Assembly: GCA_905250115.1 (NCBI GenBank)
Contig: CAJNOI010000207.1
Span: 62,001 to 126,000, forward strand
Reading direction: 5' to 3'
DNA: 64,000 bases
Origin: Adineta steineri
Lineage: Eukaryota; Rotifera; Eurotatoria; Adinetida; Adinetidae
In this document: one piece after another, positions 11,215 to 22,542 of the stretch
Layout: each line of letters begins with the position of its first letter
How positions within the stretch are numbered: position 1 is the first letter of the stretch
The notes under the pieces: model-generated
The model's database searches: none
Told to the model about the DNA's origin: nothing
The model's input: only the letters and a program-made list of their open reading frames with translations
Made by a program: the position numbers and the translations under genes

Positions 11215-13200
11215 TTATGTTCTGCATTTTCGAATAACAACGCAAGCAATTATTACACCAACAATAATCAAGATGACCAATACAGTGATTCCGACGGCAA
11301 GGCCGATCTTTAGCGCGTTCTAAATAGGATTGATAGTATCATATTAAAGTTTCCAAAATGTATCTATAATTACCGAGGTAGAAGCAGTAGTAGTAGACAT
11401 AACAGTACTTGAATTTCCCGTCGATGATATTATGGTGGTCGTAGTAGTTGAAGACACTATAATATCAATAAGATGAAATAAAATCTTTGATTTCACTCCA
11501 AAAGAAGTCAATTTTACCTGTTGAAGTATTGAACACAGTCGACGTAGATATAGTTGATGAAACTGAATTATTTTGTATAAATATTCATTTCTATAACAAG
11601 TTAATCATCATACCTGATGTGGTGTTGCCAGTGGAAGAAGAAGATAAAGCTGAAAAGTAAAACTGAAAGCGAAAGACGAAAATACGGTTTTAAAGACTTA
11701 CTTGAGTTCTTAGTTGTTACTAAAATCATTCAAACAATATAGGTTCATAGTTTTATTTATTTAAAAGTATTTCAAAAATATTGCAGAACTTACTCGAAGT
11801 GGCATTCATTATGCCCGATGTGGTTACATTGGAAAAGCCTACAAAACATCTTAACTATTTCATTTTTCTCGCATAAAATCTATTTACTAGTTGTCACGGC
11901 TAAAAATAATGTCAATACAATTAAAACATAAAAGAGCATAAGTACACTTGCTTAATGTCGTTGTAATGGCAGTTGATGTAGTTGTAGTTGTAATATTTGG
12001 TGTTGGAACACAACCATAATATCGTTGAATGGCAAGAATATCAACTGGACTCAATCGAATTCGTTGTCCAATATATGCACTAGTATTTTGTGTTGGAATT
12101 ATAGTTGGTCCACTACGATTCAAAGCAAATGCATTCCATTCATAGTGCATAACTGATCCATAGTCATATGATGTCATTTCAACATCAACTTGTGAATCAT
12201 TATATTTAACAAAATTAAACGCTTGACCTATACAATTCAGGTAAGAGATTAGATTTATTCATAACAAAATTGTATAATAAAACTAACTTGGATCAATATT
12301 AGCCCATTGAATCGAAACATATGAATCTCGATCAGGTCGTGATTGTTCGTGATAAAAACCTTTTTTTGATACAAACAAATATTCTATATTATTTTCTTGT
12401 ATATATTATACCTAAGACATGAGTTAATTCATGTTGAACAATTCCTGAAACCATACAAGTTGAATATGTTCCATGCATGAGTGAAACAGGACGAGTACCA
12501 ATATAAGAACCCCAAGATCCAACCTGATAAAGATAAACAATAATAACTTTTAATGATAGAATATTTCTTTTTGCTATTCACCGGAGAATAACAGCCAGAT
12601 CCATTGAAGATTGTAATAAAGTATAGATCAGATGCATTTCTTGGACGAAATGAAATACATTGTGTATTATTGACTTGTGTAAGATTTTCCATTGCTCTCA
12701 TTTGTGCAACAATAAAAGCTGAATTGTTAGCAGCTGAAAAACATCGTTCATTATTTATATGAAGAAAAACAAAATATACAGACTAATGTTTGCAGCAAAT
12801 TCATAAGGTACAACACCACCTGCCCATCGATTAGATGATGCTGGTTTTATTGCTACACCACGCTAAAATATCCAAATATTGTTATTTATATAATTCCAAA
12901 TGAAAAGATTTACATCTGTAAGAGATTTCTGAAATGGTTGAGGAACCATATCACCACCTTCTAATCCTTCTACAAGAGAAAACAAATTATGAAATGAAAT
13001 ATATTGATAATAGTTAGGCAAACCATTTTGTTCAGGATTATAAATTGATGTAGTTTGAACTGTATCAGAAGACTGGATTTATAGAAGAGTGAATTAATGA
13101 ATATATTAATCTTTGAAAGACTTACTTGTAAAATAGGTATCGAATGAAGATTGATAACAAAATAAAGAAGAATTAAAGTGAGATATTTGTTTAAATGCAT
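11215..13200 (-). CDS. Membrane-anchored astacin-type metalloprotease
   Basis: A multi-exon minus-strand gene. Exons read with confidence are 13200-13126, 13072-13024, 12969-12914, 12862-12784, 12733-12582, 12523-12412, 12359-12288 and 12227-11948; phases agree through all of them. The protein has a signal peptide (MHLNKYLTLILLYFVINLHS), a propeptide with LEGGDMV, then the astacin domain. This has WAGGVVPYEF at its start, the zinc motif HELTHVLGFYHE (about 168-179) followed by QSRPDRD, and the Met-turn SVMHY. After the catalytic domain (ending RYYGCVP) comes a Ser/Thr-rich stalk split over very small exons, one of only 12 bases (11899-11888). It ends in a membrane helix (LAVGITVLVILIIVGVIIAC) with tail VIRKCRT. 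So this is a cell-surface or shed protease with no EGF or CUB domains. Exact joins in the stalk (11950-11330) are less sure. Confidence 0.88.
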
Positions 13201-14054
13201 TATGAATGATGAATATTTTTGAATCTTTGTAATGAATGCTTTATTTTAATAATAAAATGAGGCTTTCACTTTTTATTTTTCGAATCTACTGCAATAGTTT
13301 ATACATTTCGCAGTAGAAATTGTACTTGATATTTTCTTTTCATTCTTTTATTTATTTCTCATCACGAACATTGCCTCAGCAACCACTTCATGTGATTCTG
13401 TAGATGATCAAACGAAAAATCGAATTCATTGTTTCTTACGTATTTTCTATTTGTTTATATCAACAAAAATATTAAGTATTGAATAATGAATAATATATGC
13501 AAAAATTTTCAAGCGAAAAAAACATATTTGTTGTTAATCATTCCTTTTTTTTAAAGATTGAAGAGGTAGATTCGAATCACGAATACATTACTCATTCACA
13601 TTGTAACTCACACATTTTATTGTGCACCAGGCTATTTGATTATTTAACAAATTGTGTTGCTTACCAATCCAATCATTTCTCTTTGTATGGTTGTTATATC
13701 AAATAAATGACATCTAACTGTAATGGAATTAGAGATATGATTAACAGACATAAAATATGATCAGAAGTATTAAATTTTCGCTACAGAATAAAGAATTAAT
13801 GAAAAAATTAAAACAAATTAAACATTCTTTTAAGTGAGAAAAAACCTAAATGAAAAATAATCATACAATCTATTCTACTTCTCGTGGAGAGTGTAGGTAT
13901 GACTAGGCGTGGATGAGATAGAACACCCACACCCTGATTGGTAGACTATGTATATTGAGAAATCTAGTTTTCCAAACGCTTGTTCTCTGGATCTTTGACC
14001 TTGACAACCACATACATACACACATACTAACTTTTTTTCTATATGGCTTTCCTA
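13201..14054. other. Intergenic with one telomere-like tract
   Basis: No supported gene. A short hairpin of telomere-like type lies at 13885-13935: GGAGAGTGTAGG and GGCGTGGATGAG face CACCCACACCCT. The remainder is AT-rich. Confidence 0.5.
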
Positions 14055-14370
14055 TAGGGAACTGCAAAGTGGTCCCGGTCCCGGTCCTGCGGGGCCGGGA
14101 CCAAGACTAAAATTGTCAGCTAATTCCTCAATGCTTTTACCAAGTATGAGACCAGACATTTTCTATTTTTTTTTGTTTTTTTTTGAGTAAGAATTGACAA
14201 ATGTGTTATTTTGTAGTTCAAGAAAAACCGTATAGATTGAATTTACAATCGAAAAAGCGAGAATTTTCGTGAACTTCATATTTTTTTTTGCATAGATGAA
14301 GACAACACCAGAATTATTCTTACGCTTTTATCAAGACCGGGACCAAAAAAAGTGATTTTGCAGTTCCCTA
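14055..14370. mobile_element. Non-autonomous element with GGTCCC words, TAGGGAACTGC ends
   Basis: Both ends read TAGGGAACTGCAAA inward, a perfect 14-base inverted repeat. Next to the left end is a GC-rich block of GGTCCC/GGGACC words (14072-14102); the right end has one such word (14336-14345). The flanking octamers CTTTCCTA and CTTCCCTT agree at six of eight positions, fitting an eroded 8-base target duplication. A TA duplication is the alternative reading. The middle is T-rich and has no coding capacity. The tip matches the element at 21420-22275. Confidence 0.75.
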
Positions 14371-14430
14371 CTTCCCTTACACTCGAGAGAATATATTTGT
14401 AAACATCTTTCTATAAATTGATAATATTTT

Positions 14431-14778
14431 CTAAGAATTCTTCATGGTGAAACAACTATACAATGAATAGAGAATTGACCACAGTATACAGGAATTTTTA
14501 CAAATATTAACTTGCATTATTATATTCGTAAAATGTGATGAAAATATGTAGTTCAACTTTCGCAAATTAGATGTATTTTCTTCATTATTGGTGATGAATT
14601 CTAACGGGTATAATTTAAATATTGTCAATGATTCATTATTAAACGAAATATCGACGGGGGACACAAACATTATTTCTGATTGGTTCTCTTTTTCTTTTTT
14701 CCTCTTATATTTTTTGTAACGTGAAAAAGCCTCACGTTTTTTTCTTTCATAAGAGAAGTAGCCGTCGTCGATTGACAT
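14431..14778 (-). CDS. Possible small hypothetical protein
   Basis: An open frame of 115 codons that starts 44 bases from the start of the nuclear receptor gene on the other strand, so the two could share a promoter. Its N-terminus is polar and rich in Lys, Arg and Tyr (YERKKREAFSRYKKYKRKK), the middle is unremarkable and the end is hydrophobic. No domain is recognised. Codon use is not clearly protein-like, and it may be a chance frame or the first exon of a longer gene. Confidence 0.22.
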   Translation of the reverse strand: MSIDDGYFSYERKKREAFSRYKKYKRKKEKENQSEIMFVSPVDISFNNESLTIFKLYPLEFITNNEENTSNLRKLNYIFSSHFTNIIMQVNICKNSCILWSILYSLYSCFTMKNS

Positions 14779-14821
14779 TTTTATCGTTAGAAAAAACTTT
14801 AGTCGTAATATAGTAAAAATA

Positions 14822-16313
14822 ATGAATAAGAATACAAAAATAATAATTATAACATCAGATGAAGATATTATTCAACGTTTGATCTCAAATGAAACCAACA
14901 ATACACAAATAATTAATGTAACAGAAAATCTTCATTACTTATCGAAATTTGTATGTATTTAATTGATAATAAAATAAAAAAATTCGATTGTGTCTATTAT
15001 TTAGAAGTCAAATAATGATAATCAAATAAATAAACGTGTACTTGAGTCAAGTACTACCAATGAAGAACGATCAATTAAAGTACGAAAAAAATGGAGTGAT
15101 ACAGTTTGTGTAATTTGTGGTGATCAAGGTATTGGATATAATTATAATGTTCTTACATGTGGTTCATGTAAAACGTTTTTTCGGCGAAATTTTAATGAAG
15201 ATGTGGTTAGTTAAATTACAATTGATTTATTAAAAAATTCTAACGATTTTTTTTTTATTTAGGACAAACTTCAATGTTTAACAGGTGACGAACAATGTTC
15301 AGTTTCACATGAAATACGTCGAAAATGTCAAAAATGTCGATTAAAACGATGTTTTTCAATTGGAATGAAACCTAATGTTGTTAAAAATAAGACAAAAACT
15401 AAAAATATTAAAAAAAATCTGAATAACTCATTAGTATCATCATTCAATGAAATTGATCAAGTAAATCTTTTTCGATTTAAATATTTCTTTTCAACGATTA
15501 TTTTAGTTGTTCACGAATGAAAATAGCATTATTGATTCAAAAACAATCAGTGATACATTATTTACTCGATTATCTGTTGAAGATTGGATTACAATTCAAA
15601 ATATTCAATCATCATTTGAATTTTTCTGTAATTTTCCATTAGAAGAAAATTCTGCTCTTATGGATCTATCTGATCGTACTTCAGCTATTATATCTTGGTC
15701 ATACGTAGGAAGTGGAACTGCAATGCGTTTTATTAATTTTTTTCGTCATATGAAACAATTCGAAGAATTAAATAATGATGATCGTTTTATTTTAACTAAA
15801 TATAATCTTTTTTCGATATATCTTACATCAAAAGGTTATTATTATAAACGTGTATCTTGTTGTCATTCAATTGAATTCTGGCAAAAAGAAGATGAGAATA
15901 ATCGTCGATTTATTAGTTTATGTGATACTTCATCATATGATGTCAATAAATGTGACGATTTAGTTAAATATCTAATCGAATTAACTGAACGAGATCCAAC
16001 AATTATATCTCTTCTTTCAATAATTCTAATGTTTTCTCCAGGTATATCAATGAATGAAAATGAGCCATTATTAAAAGATTTATTAAGTATTTATCGGATT
16101 CAATGTTATTTTACAAAAATCCTTTGGAATTATTTACTTGATAAATTGGATGAAATACAAGCTCATAAATATTTTATTCAATTATTTACATTGATTTTAC
16201 GAATTCAATTGGGAGCTAAAGAATTACGACAATTTTTTCAACATCAATTTTCAATAACAAATACTAAAGATAAAGTTGCACCGTTAATGCAAACTATTTT
16301 ACATTTTTATTAA
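14822..16313 (+). CDS. Nuclear receptor, divergent
   Basis: Four exons (14822-14950, 15005-15205, 15263-15460, 15507-16313), all phase 0, encode 444 residues. The DNA-binding domain begins CVICGD at residue 78; zinc ligands continue through [12 protein letters not shown] and CLTGDEQC to CQKCRLKRC. It ends FSIGM, the standard T-box entry. The recognition (P-box) sequence CGSCKTFF is not one of the common CEGCKxFF or CGSCKVFF forms. The ligand-binding half is AT-rich and diverged, with a helical pattern but no clear AF-2 helix at the end. Nuclear receptors are ligand- or phosphorylation-controlled transcription factors. It shares its layout with the receptor at 42674-43888, so the pair probably belong to one lineage-expanded group. 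Confidence 0.87.
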
Positions 16314-16548
16314 TTCAGATTTATTTAAATAAAATATTTTTTTTCATATGGATAGAAATCTAACTATAATGAGTTATTCTTTTTCACTGTGAAACAATTA
16401 AAGAAGATCAGAGAGTATCACTTATATGCTTAGGCTTTCTCAATGTTCATTCATAAATAAAAATGACACATAAAGAGTTGATAGAACTCAATCTTAAGAA
16501 TAGTAAAATATTCTTCAGTCTGTTTTACTACCCATACAATGATATTTC

Positions 16549-16720
16549 TAGGATATAATTAACCACGGGTCAAACTAGAAACGTACAAAAGAAACACATA
16601 AGATTTTGTGTATTTATAGGATATAATTAACTCAGGGTCAAACTAGAAACACAGATGAGTCATATAATACCTTTTACGTCTTCACCATATAAGCGATGGA
16701 AGGTTAAAGTAGAAACATAC
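16549..16720. promoter_or_regulatory. Direct repeats upstream of the reductase
   Basis: A 34-base unit occurs twice with a 68-base period (16549-16582 and 16617-16650). It has the core TAGGATATAATTAAC followed by GGGTCAAACTAGAAAC, with about three differences. A partial third copy (GGTTAAAGTAGAAACATACAG) lies at 16700-16720. They end about 115 bases before the reductase start codon, so they may be promoter elements; this is inference from position. Confidence 0.45.
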
Positions 16721-16835
16721 AGAACGAACGTTAAGCATGTTTTATTTCAACGATATAAAAGCGTGTTCTCTTTCCTTTCTTTCTTCATTATAACCTTGTC
16801 ATATTCAATAATTTGATATTTTATCTTTTCAAAAT

Positions 16836-18085
16836 ATGTTTCAACCAGCACCACAACCTCCAACTATTTTGGGACGATACCGTATATTGTCTCCAACAGC
16901 AGCTGTTCGAGTGTCTCCATTATGTTTAGGTGCTATGTCTATTGGTGATGCATGGAATGAATTCATGGGTACAAATTCTAAAGAAAATTCATTCAAAATT
17001 CTTGATGCTTTTTATGAAGCTGGTGGAAATTTTATTGATACTGCAAGCAATTATCAAAATGAACAAAGTGAAACACTGTTAGGAGAATGGATGGTAAAAC
17101 GAAACAATCGTAGTCAAATGGTTATTGCAACAAAATTTACAACTGGATATCGATCAGATTGGAAACAAGAACCGATTCATGTTAATTTTGCAGGAAATTC
17201 AACAAAATGTTTACATGAAAGTGTTAATGCTTCTTTAAAAAAACTTCAAACTGATTATATTGACCTTCTCTATGTACATTGGTATGAACTTAAATCCATT
17301 AAAAAAAAAGTGATAATTTCATATACATCTTTTCTTCTGCTTTAGGTGGGATTATACATGTTCAATTGCTGAGCTGATGCAATCCTTGGATCATTTGGTT
17401 AAATCAGGTAAAGTACTTTATTTGGGAATAAGTGATACACCTGCATGGGTTGTTGCAAAAGCAAATCAATATGCAAGAGATCATGGTTTACGGCAATTTT
17501 CAGTTTATCAAGGCTTGTACAATGCTGCTACACGAGATTGTGAAAGAGACATTCTTCCAATGATTCGAGATGAGGGAATGTCTTTTGCACCATGGGGAGC
17601 TTTAGGTGGAGGAAAATTTAAAACAACAGAACAAATAGTAGCAATGGAAAAAGAAGGTGATAAAGGACGATCATTTTCGGGTCTTCTACAAGGTAATGAA
17701 TGTTTATTTTCAAATTAGAATAAAACTTTATTCAATTAATTTAGGTCCAAGCAAAGATGATCAAGCAGTAACTGCTGTTTTGGAGAAAATTGGCAAATCG
17801 AAAAATGTTTCACTTTCACAAATTGCTTTATCTTATGTAATGGCAAAACAACCATATATTTTTCCTATTATTGGTATTAGAAAATTGGAACATTTACAGG
17901 ATTCTATAAATGCATTAAATGTTCGATTAACCAAAGAAGAAATTAAACAAATTGAAGATGCATACAATTTTCAAGCTGGTTTTCCACATAATTTTATAGG
18001 TATGAATCCAAGTCAAAGTTGGGGTTTACCTTTAGCAGGTCATTACGATTGGGTGGAACAAGAAAAGAGCATCAATGCCAATTGA
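16836..18085 (+). CDS. Fungal-type aryl-alcohol dehydrogenase-like aldo-keto reductase
   Basis: Exons 16836-17281, 17346-17692 and 17745-18085 join to 377 residues. The start (LGRYRILSPTAAVRVSPLCL, then GAMSIGDAW) and the blocks KFTTGYRSDW, VHWWDYT, SDTPAWVV and ALSYVMAKQPYIFPIIG are hallmarks of the fungal aryl-alcohol dehydrogenase / norsolorinic acid reductase group (AKR9). The tetrad is Asp68, Tyr73, Lys100 and His148; the WW after His148 is restored exactly by removing the first intron, which supports the splice model. Such enzymes reduce aryl aldehydes with NADPH. Likeness to fungal proteins over full length suggests transfer from a fungus, with two short introns (64 and 52 bases) typical of the host gained later. 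This is established family knowledge plus inference; a phylogeny was not run. Confidence 0.9.
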
Positions 18086-18286
18086 AAATAAACATTTTCA
18101 AGATTTTGTGTATTATCAATTTTTTTTCGAAAATTTCTTTTCAATAAACTCTAGATCACAATTCTATAAATCAGTACTAGACAATGTATTTGAAACATTC
18201 AAGATATTACTATTATCTATAAGTGCATTCATCATGTTTGAGATTATCAAAAACTAGTATATTTATTTGAATTCTTGCAGACATAT

Positions 18287-19135
18287 TTAAATGCACAATT
18301 TTTTTACAAGTGGAGATACGAATAAAATTGCTACTGATATTGTGACAAGTGCAAAAATAGTTAGAACCCATTCTAATGGAACTAACCATCGAGGAAGTTC
18401 TCCAAGTATACTATAAACTATAGGTAAAATTCCATGTGGTGCAGCAGTTGAAATAACACATGTAAGAAGAATAACAAGACGTCTTAAAATAATTAAATTT
18501 CGACGTACACTTGATCGTTGTTGAAATATTAAAACTGTTAAAGTTCGTCTTCGAACATAACACATTGTATGAATATAACAATATACTGTTATTATATATG
18601 GACAAAGAAAACCAAGTAAACAAACAGTTAATGATCCACGCATACTAGTCAATGCAACTTGACAATGATAATCATTAGGTAAATATTCAATATCACCAAT
18701 ACATAAACTTGGTAATAATTCTAAAGCAGAAAATATCCATTGACCAAATGACATAATTATATAAAGATTATAATGTTGACGTTTACTATGTATTGGATAG
18801 ATCACTCGAGTTAATCGATAAATAGCTTGTAATGAAAATGAATGAAAAAATGTATATCCACATGTATACATAATATATCCTTTAATACGACACGAATAAT
18901 TATCAAACAAACTATTCGGATGAAAATATCCATATATATAATGAATGCACATATCGACAAAAAAACAACTAATAAAGAATAGAATAATATAAATATTTGT
19001 AAGAAGTAAATAATCTAAACGATTTCGTTTAATAATTTCACGATGTAAAATCATACATAAGAGAAAATATATTGAAATAGAAATTTGAATTAATGAAAAG
19101 AACAATGTTATTGAATATAGAATAAGATTTAACAT
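18287..19135 (-). CDS. 7TM receptor, rhodopsin-like, divergent
   Basis: A single-exon protein of 282 residues with seven hydrophobic helices. Cys in YSCRIKGY (start of helix 3) and Cys in LPNDYHCQV (second outer loop) should form the conserved disulfide. The end of helix 3 reads IYRLTRVIYP in place of DRY. The third inner loop is basic (QQRSSVRRN). The C-terminal tail is only a few residues long (PLVKKLCI). It is a paralogue of the receptor at 9129-10061. The convergent reductase gene ends 201 bases away. Ligand unknown. Confidence 0.82.
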   Translation of the reverse strand: MLNLILYSITLFFSLIQISISIYFLLCMILHREIIKRNRLDYLLLTNIYIILFFISCFFVDMCIHYIYGYFHPNSLFDNYSCRIKGYIMYTCGYTFFHSFSLQAIYRLTRVIYPIHSKRQHYNLYIIMSFGQWIFSALELLPSLCIGDIEYLPNDYHCQVALTSMRGSLTVCLLGFLCPYIITVYCYIHTMCYVRRRTLTVLIFQQRSSVRRNLIILRRLVILLTCVISTAAPHGILPIVYSILGELPRWLVPLEWVLTIFALVTISVAILFVSPLVKKLCI

Positions 19136-21419
19136 GATTTTATTGATTATAATATCTAGAAAAAAATTTCTTTTTTATATGTAATATGAAGGATATATAA
19201 ATAACAAACTTTTCATTAATTATTCTACAATAAAAGATAAAATACATAGATCTTTCCCATTGAGAAATAATGTATTATGTGAGTTAAATATTTAATAATA
19301 TGAATGAAGTCGTTTATTTTATATTCAATAAAAATCAAGAATTATAATACTTTTATTTATGACACTTAGGCTTTTCTATATGTATATAATTATAAAAATA
19401 AATATAATATCTTCTTATAAGAAAGTACTCACTAATGAAATGTGACATGTTTGTTTCAGACTAAGATAATATTTAATTTATTATTCATTAAATCGAACAA
19501 AAAAAACAGTTTGTGATCATTCAATAATCTTCGATTCATAATGAAAGTAATATACTACTGAAATTCTTAATTACAATATTCTACTTATTAAACTTTAATT
19601 TCGTAATGGAAAGAAGAGAATACAGATTGTATTTCAATGGCGTGTGAAGAAAAACGATACTTATATATATGAGTATCTTCGTTATTTTAAGAAATCTTTT
19701 AGACATACACAATTTTGCTTTTACTTTGTTGAGTATTTTTAGACACTATCTATTTAAAACATTATACATATAAGGTTGAAAATAATATTATTTCACGAAT
19801 TTATCGCTATAATCATACATAGAGTAACCCAATAATTTTATGTCAAATGAAACCTCGCGAAAAATGGAGTTTTTTTTATATCGAACTAGAGCAATTTGAC
19901 ATTTTTCTTCGGCTATGAACTGTTAAATTGTTCTAGTTCGACACTAAAAAGTTTTTGTATTCAAATGAAAATTTTTTGTCGTAGAAATGATCGAATAAAA
20001 GAAGATCGTGACAAAAAAACTTACTTTGAAAATAGAATAATTATATATATATATGCCAATAGTATACCTATTGATTCACCTCAACCGATTCGAATTCATA
20101 TTACAGATCTATAGCGTTATTCAGTTTTAAATGTGCTGTCTATCTATGTTGTTTTTCAAGCAAACTTCACAGATAATCAGAATGTGCATGTAATATATAT
20201 ATAGACCAACTTGATCTGTCAGATTAATTACTTTTTTTTTTAAATCTCTCCAATATCAACGTGGGTTATTGAATACGAGAATCATTTCTTTTCCATACCT
20301 TTTTTTGGTAATATTTGACGTCGATACTTTTCTTTCATAAGAGCTTTGTAATATTGGAATCATTCATCTATTTTCGTTTGTTGTACTTGTCGAAAAATTT
20401 ATATGATAGAAAATCTGATTACAAAATAAGACCTACATAGAGAATAGATAGAATATAGAATAACATACTATATATTCATTGAGTACTTCTCTTAAATATT
20501 CATTATCAGACATTGTTTATCTTTAGTTTATTATGCAATCACACATGATTTTTATTATTCTATACAACAACATGAGATTATTTTGAAAGAATTGAAAATT
20601 ATAATTGTATGTTATAGAGCCATTGAGATATATCTTTTTTTTCTTCTTCTCTTTCCTTTCTTGTATAGATGACACATATAAATATGTTACAATAGAAATT
20701 AAAATCTAAGAGAATTTTGGGTGTGGATACTGTATTCATCTGGGTCCCACACCCTAATTTGTCATTGATTATCCTTTGAATACTGCATCTTTTTTCAGAA
20801 ATCATTTGATTCGTACATGTAAATAAATAGATATCATTAAAAGAATAACTATCTTTCCTTTAGTTTATCAGGCAATTGATTGCTAATTATGTTCTTGATA
20901 AAATCAAACAGAATACAACGATAAATGTCAAATAAATTATTTCTGTTTGAGTATATTCTCATAATCAACACTGTTTATATACAATATTCAAGAAAGAATG
21001 ATATCAAAAAAAAAAAAAATAAGAAAAGTGAAAGAGAAATCCTCCAACTCATCAAAACCTTTTAAGATAAGTATCTTCTTCTTTATTTTATATTTATATA
21101 ATGTAAGCGTTTATCATACAAAAAAAAATAACTGATGTCCTTCTCAATATACAATAGCTCAAGAACAGAAAAAGCTACAAAACTGTGATTCTCTACTGTA
21201 TTATACAGTAATAGAGGAAAATATACTACGGTGTTATGTATTTCGATTGGTGAAAAGTATAGATCTTTAATTTTTCTCGGTTTTGAGTTATTACAAGAAT
21301 ATCTATGGCTATTATATTTCTAAAAAGGCATCAAATAAAAAGCATTGGCATAGATAAAGATCATTGTCCGAAAATCATAGTTTTACATCATTTACATACA
21401 TTTAAAAATACATCTTGAG
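19136..21419. other. Intergenic, AT-rich
   Basis: No supported gene in about 2.3 kb. It contains a small hairpin with 20-base arms (19882-19901 and 19921-19940, 18 matches). A telomere-like pair lies at 20718-20754 (GGGTGTGG facing CCCACACCC). There is an A-run near 21007. I see nothing else. Confidence 0.5.
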
Positions 21420-22275
21420 TAGGGAGCTGCGGAGTACTCCGAAACCCGATTATGACTCCGACTCCGACTCCGGCGGAGTCGGAGTCGGAGTCTGCGAAAC
21501 ATAATTTTTCGGAGTCGGAGTCGGAGTCTGCGAAACATAATTTTTCGGAGTCGGAGTCGGAGTCTGCGAAACATAATTTTTCGGAGTCGGAGTCGGGTTT
21601 ATCGAAAAAAATTTTCGGAGTAAGTCGGAGTCCGAAGTCATAACCACACCTAATAAAATTTTGTGTTTTTATGAACCAATAAGTTTATTCTTCGTACTAA
21701 TCAAGAAAAAATGACAACAGTTTCTATATAGATTAACAATAACTTTCAAGACAAAAAAAAATTAATCATTTTCTCGTTATAACATTCATAAGAGCAACTA
21801 CATTAATCTAAAAATATTTCAATGTCATCTGCATTACTGTAATTATCTTCATCATTAGTTCTTGACTGTTTAGACATAGTCCATGTTGATGAAAAAGCTC
21901 CTACATTTGACTAAAACTTACATTTTTTTCTTTTGTACAAGCGTAACAGATTCATGACTATCATCTATTAATTTTTTAAGTTCTTTTCTTGACAAAAGCT
22001 TCTTGGTCATTATTATTTTCACCTTCGTACAACAATGAAAAAAATTCTAAATTAATATTAACATGATGACTCTTAATTTTTATTCATTCGTTTGTTTCTT
22101 TATCCATTTGCACATCGTGATATTTAAACACTAAAATATATGGCAGCTATTTTTAGCTCATTAACAAAATTTCGGATTTTTTCGGAGTTTTTTTGGAGTC
22201 GGATTCGGAGCCAAAAAAATAAAAATTCTCGGAGTCGGAGTCGGAGTCAAAAAAAGTTGACTCCGCAGGTCCCTA
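21420..22275. mobile_element. Non-autonomous element with GGAGTC word arrays, TAGGGAGCTGC ends
   Basis: The left end TAGGGAGCTGCGGAGT matches the inverted right end TAGGGACCTGCGGAGT at 15 of 16 positions. Inward of each end lie arrays of GGAGTC in opposite senses. At the left, a 36-base higher-order unit (three GGAGTC words plus TGCGAAACATAATTTTTC) is repeated about three times at 21477-21600. At the right, GGAGTC words fill 22195-22250. The centre (21650-22140) is AT-rich with no protein recognised. No 8-base flank duplication is visible. The tip is the same as in the element at 14055-14370. Confidence 0.78.
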
Positions 22276-22542
22276 ACTCACACCCACACGTATTGGCATG
22301 TTGTTCCGAGCAGTACAGATTTTATACAGAGAAAATACAAAACAGAAATGGGAAAGAATATAAAGATCAAGAAAAACTTTGTCATTTGTTCCTAATGATT
22401 GATGATAGAGAAAAAGTCAGTAGTACATATCAACGAAGTGTATTGAAAGACGAAGAGACGGAAGAAAAAAGAATTACATAAAATAAAAGGTAAAGAAAAG
22501 ACTGACGTATTTCGGTAAGAGTCGATCATATTGTTGACTTAA

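Noticed and set aside
13560-13580. ATTCGAATC box like a tRNA T-loop
   Set aside because: No cloverleaf can be drawn around it; no tRNA was found in the window.
21392-21647. Repetitive frames on both strands rich in Ser-Glu or Arg-Leu
   Set aside because: They are translations of the GGAGTC array and not proteins.
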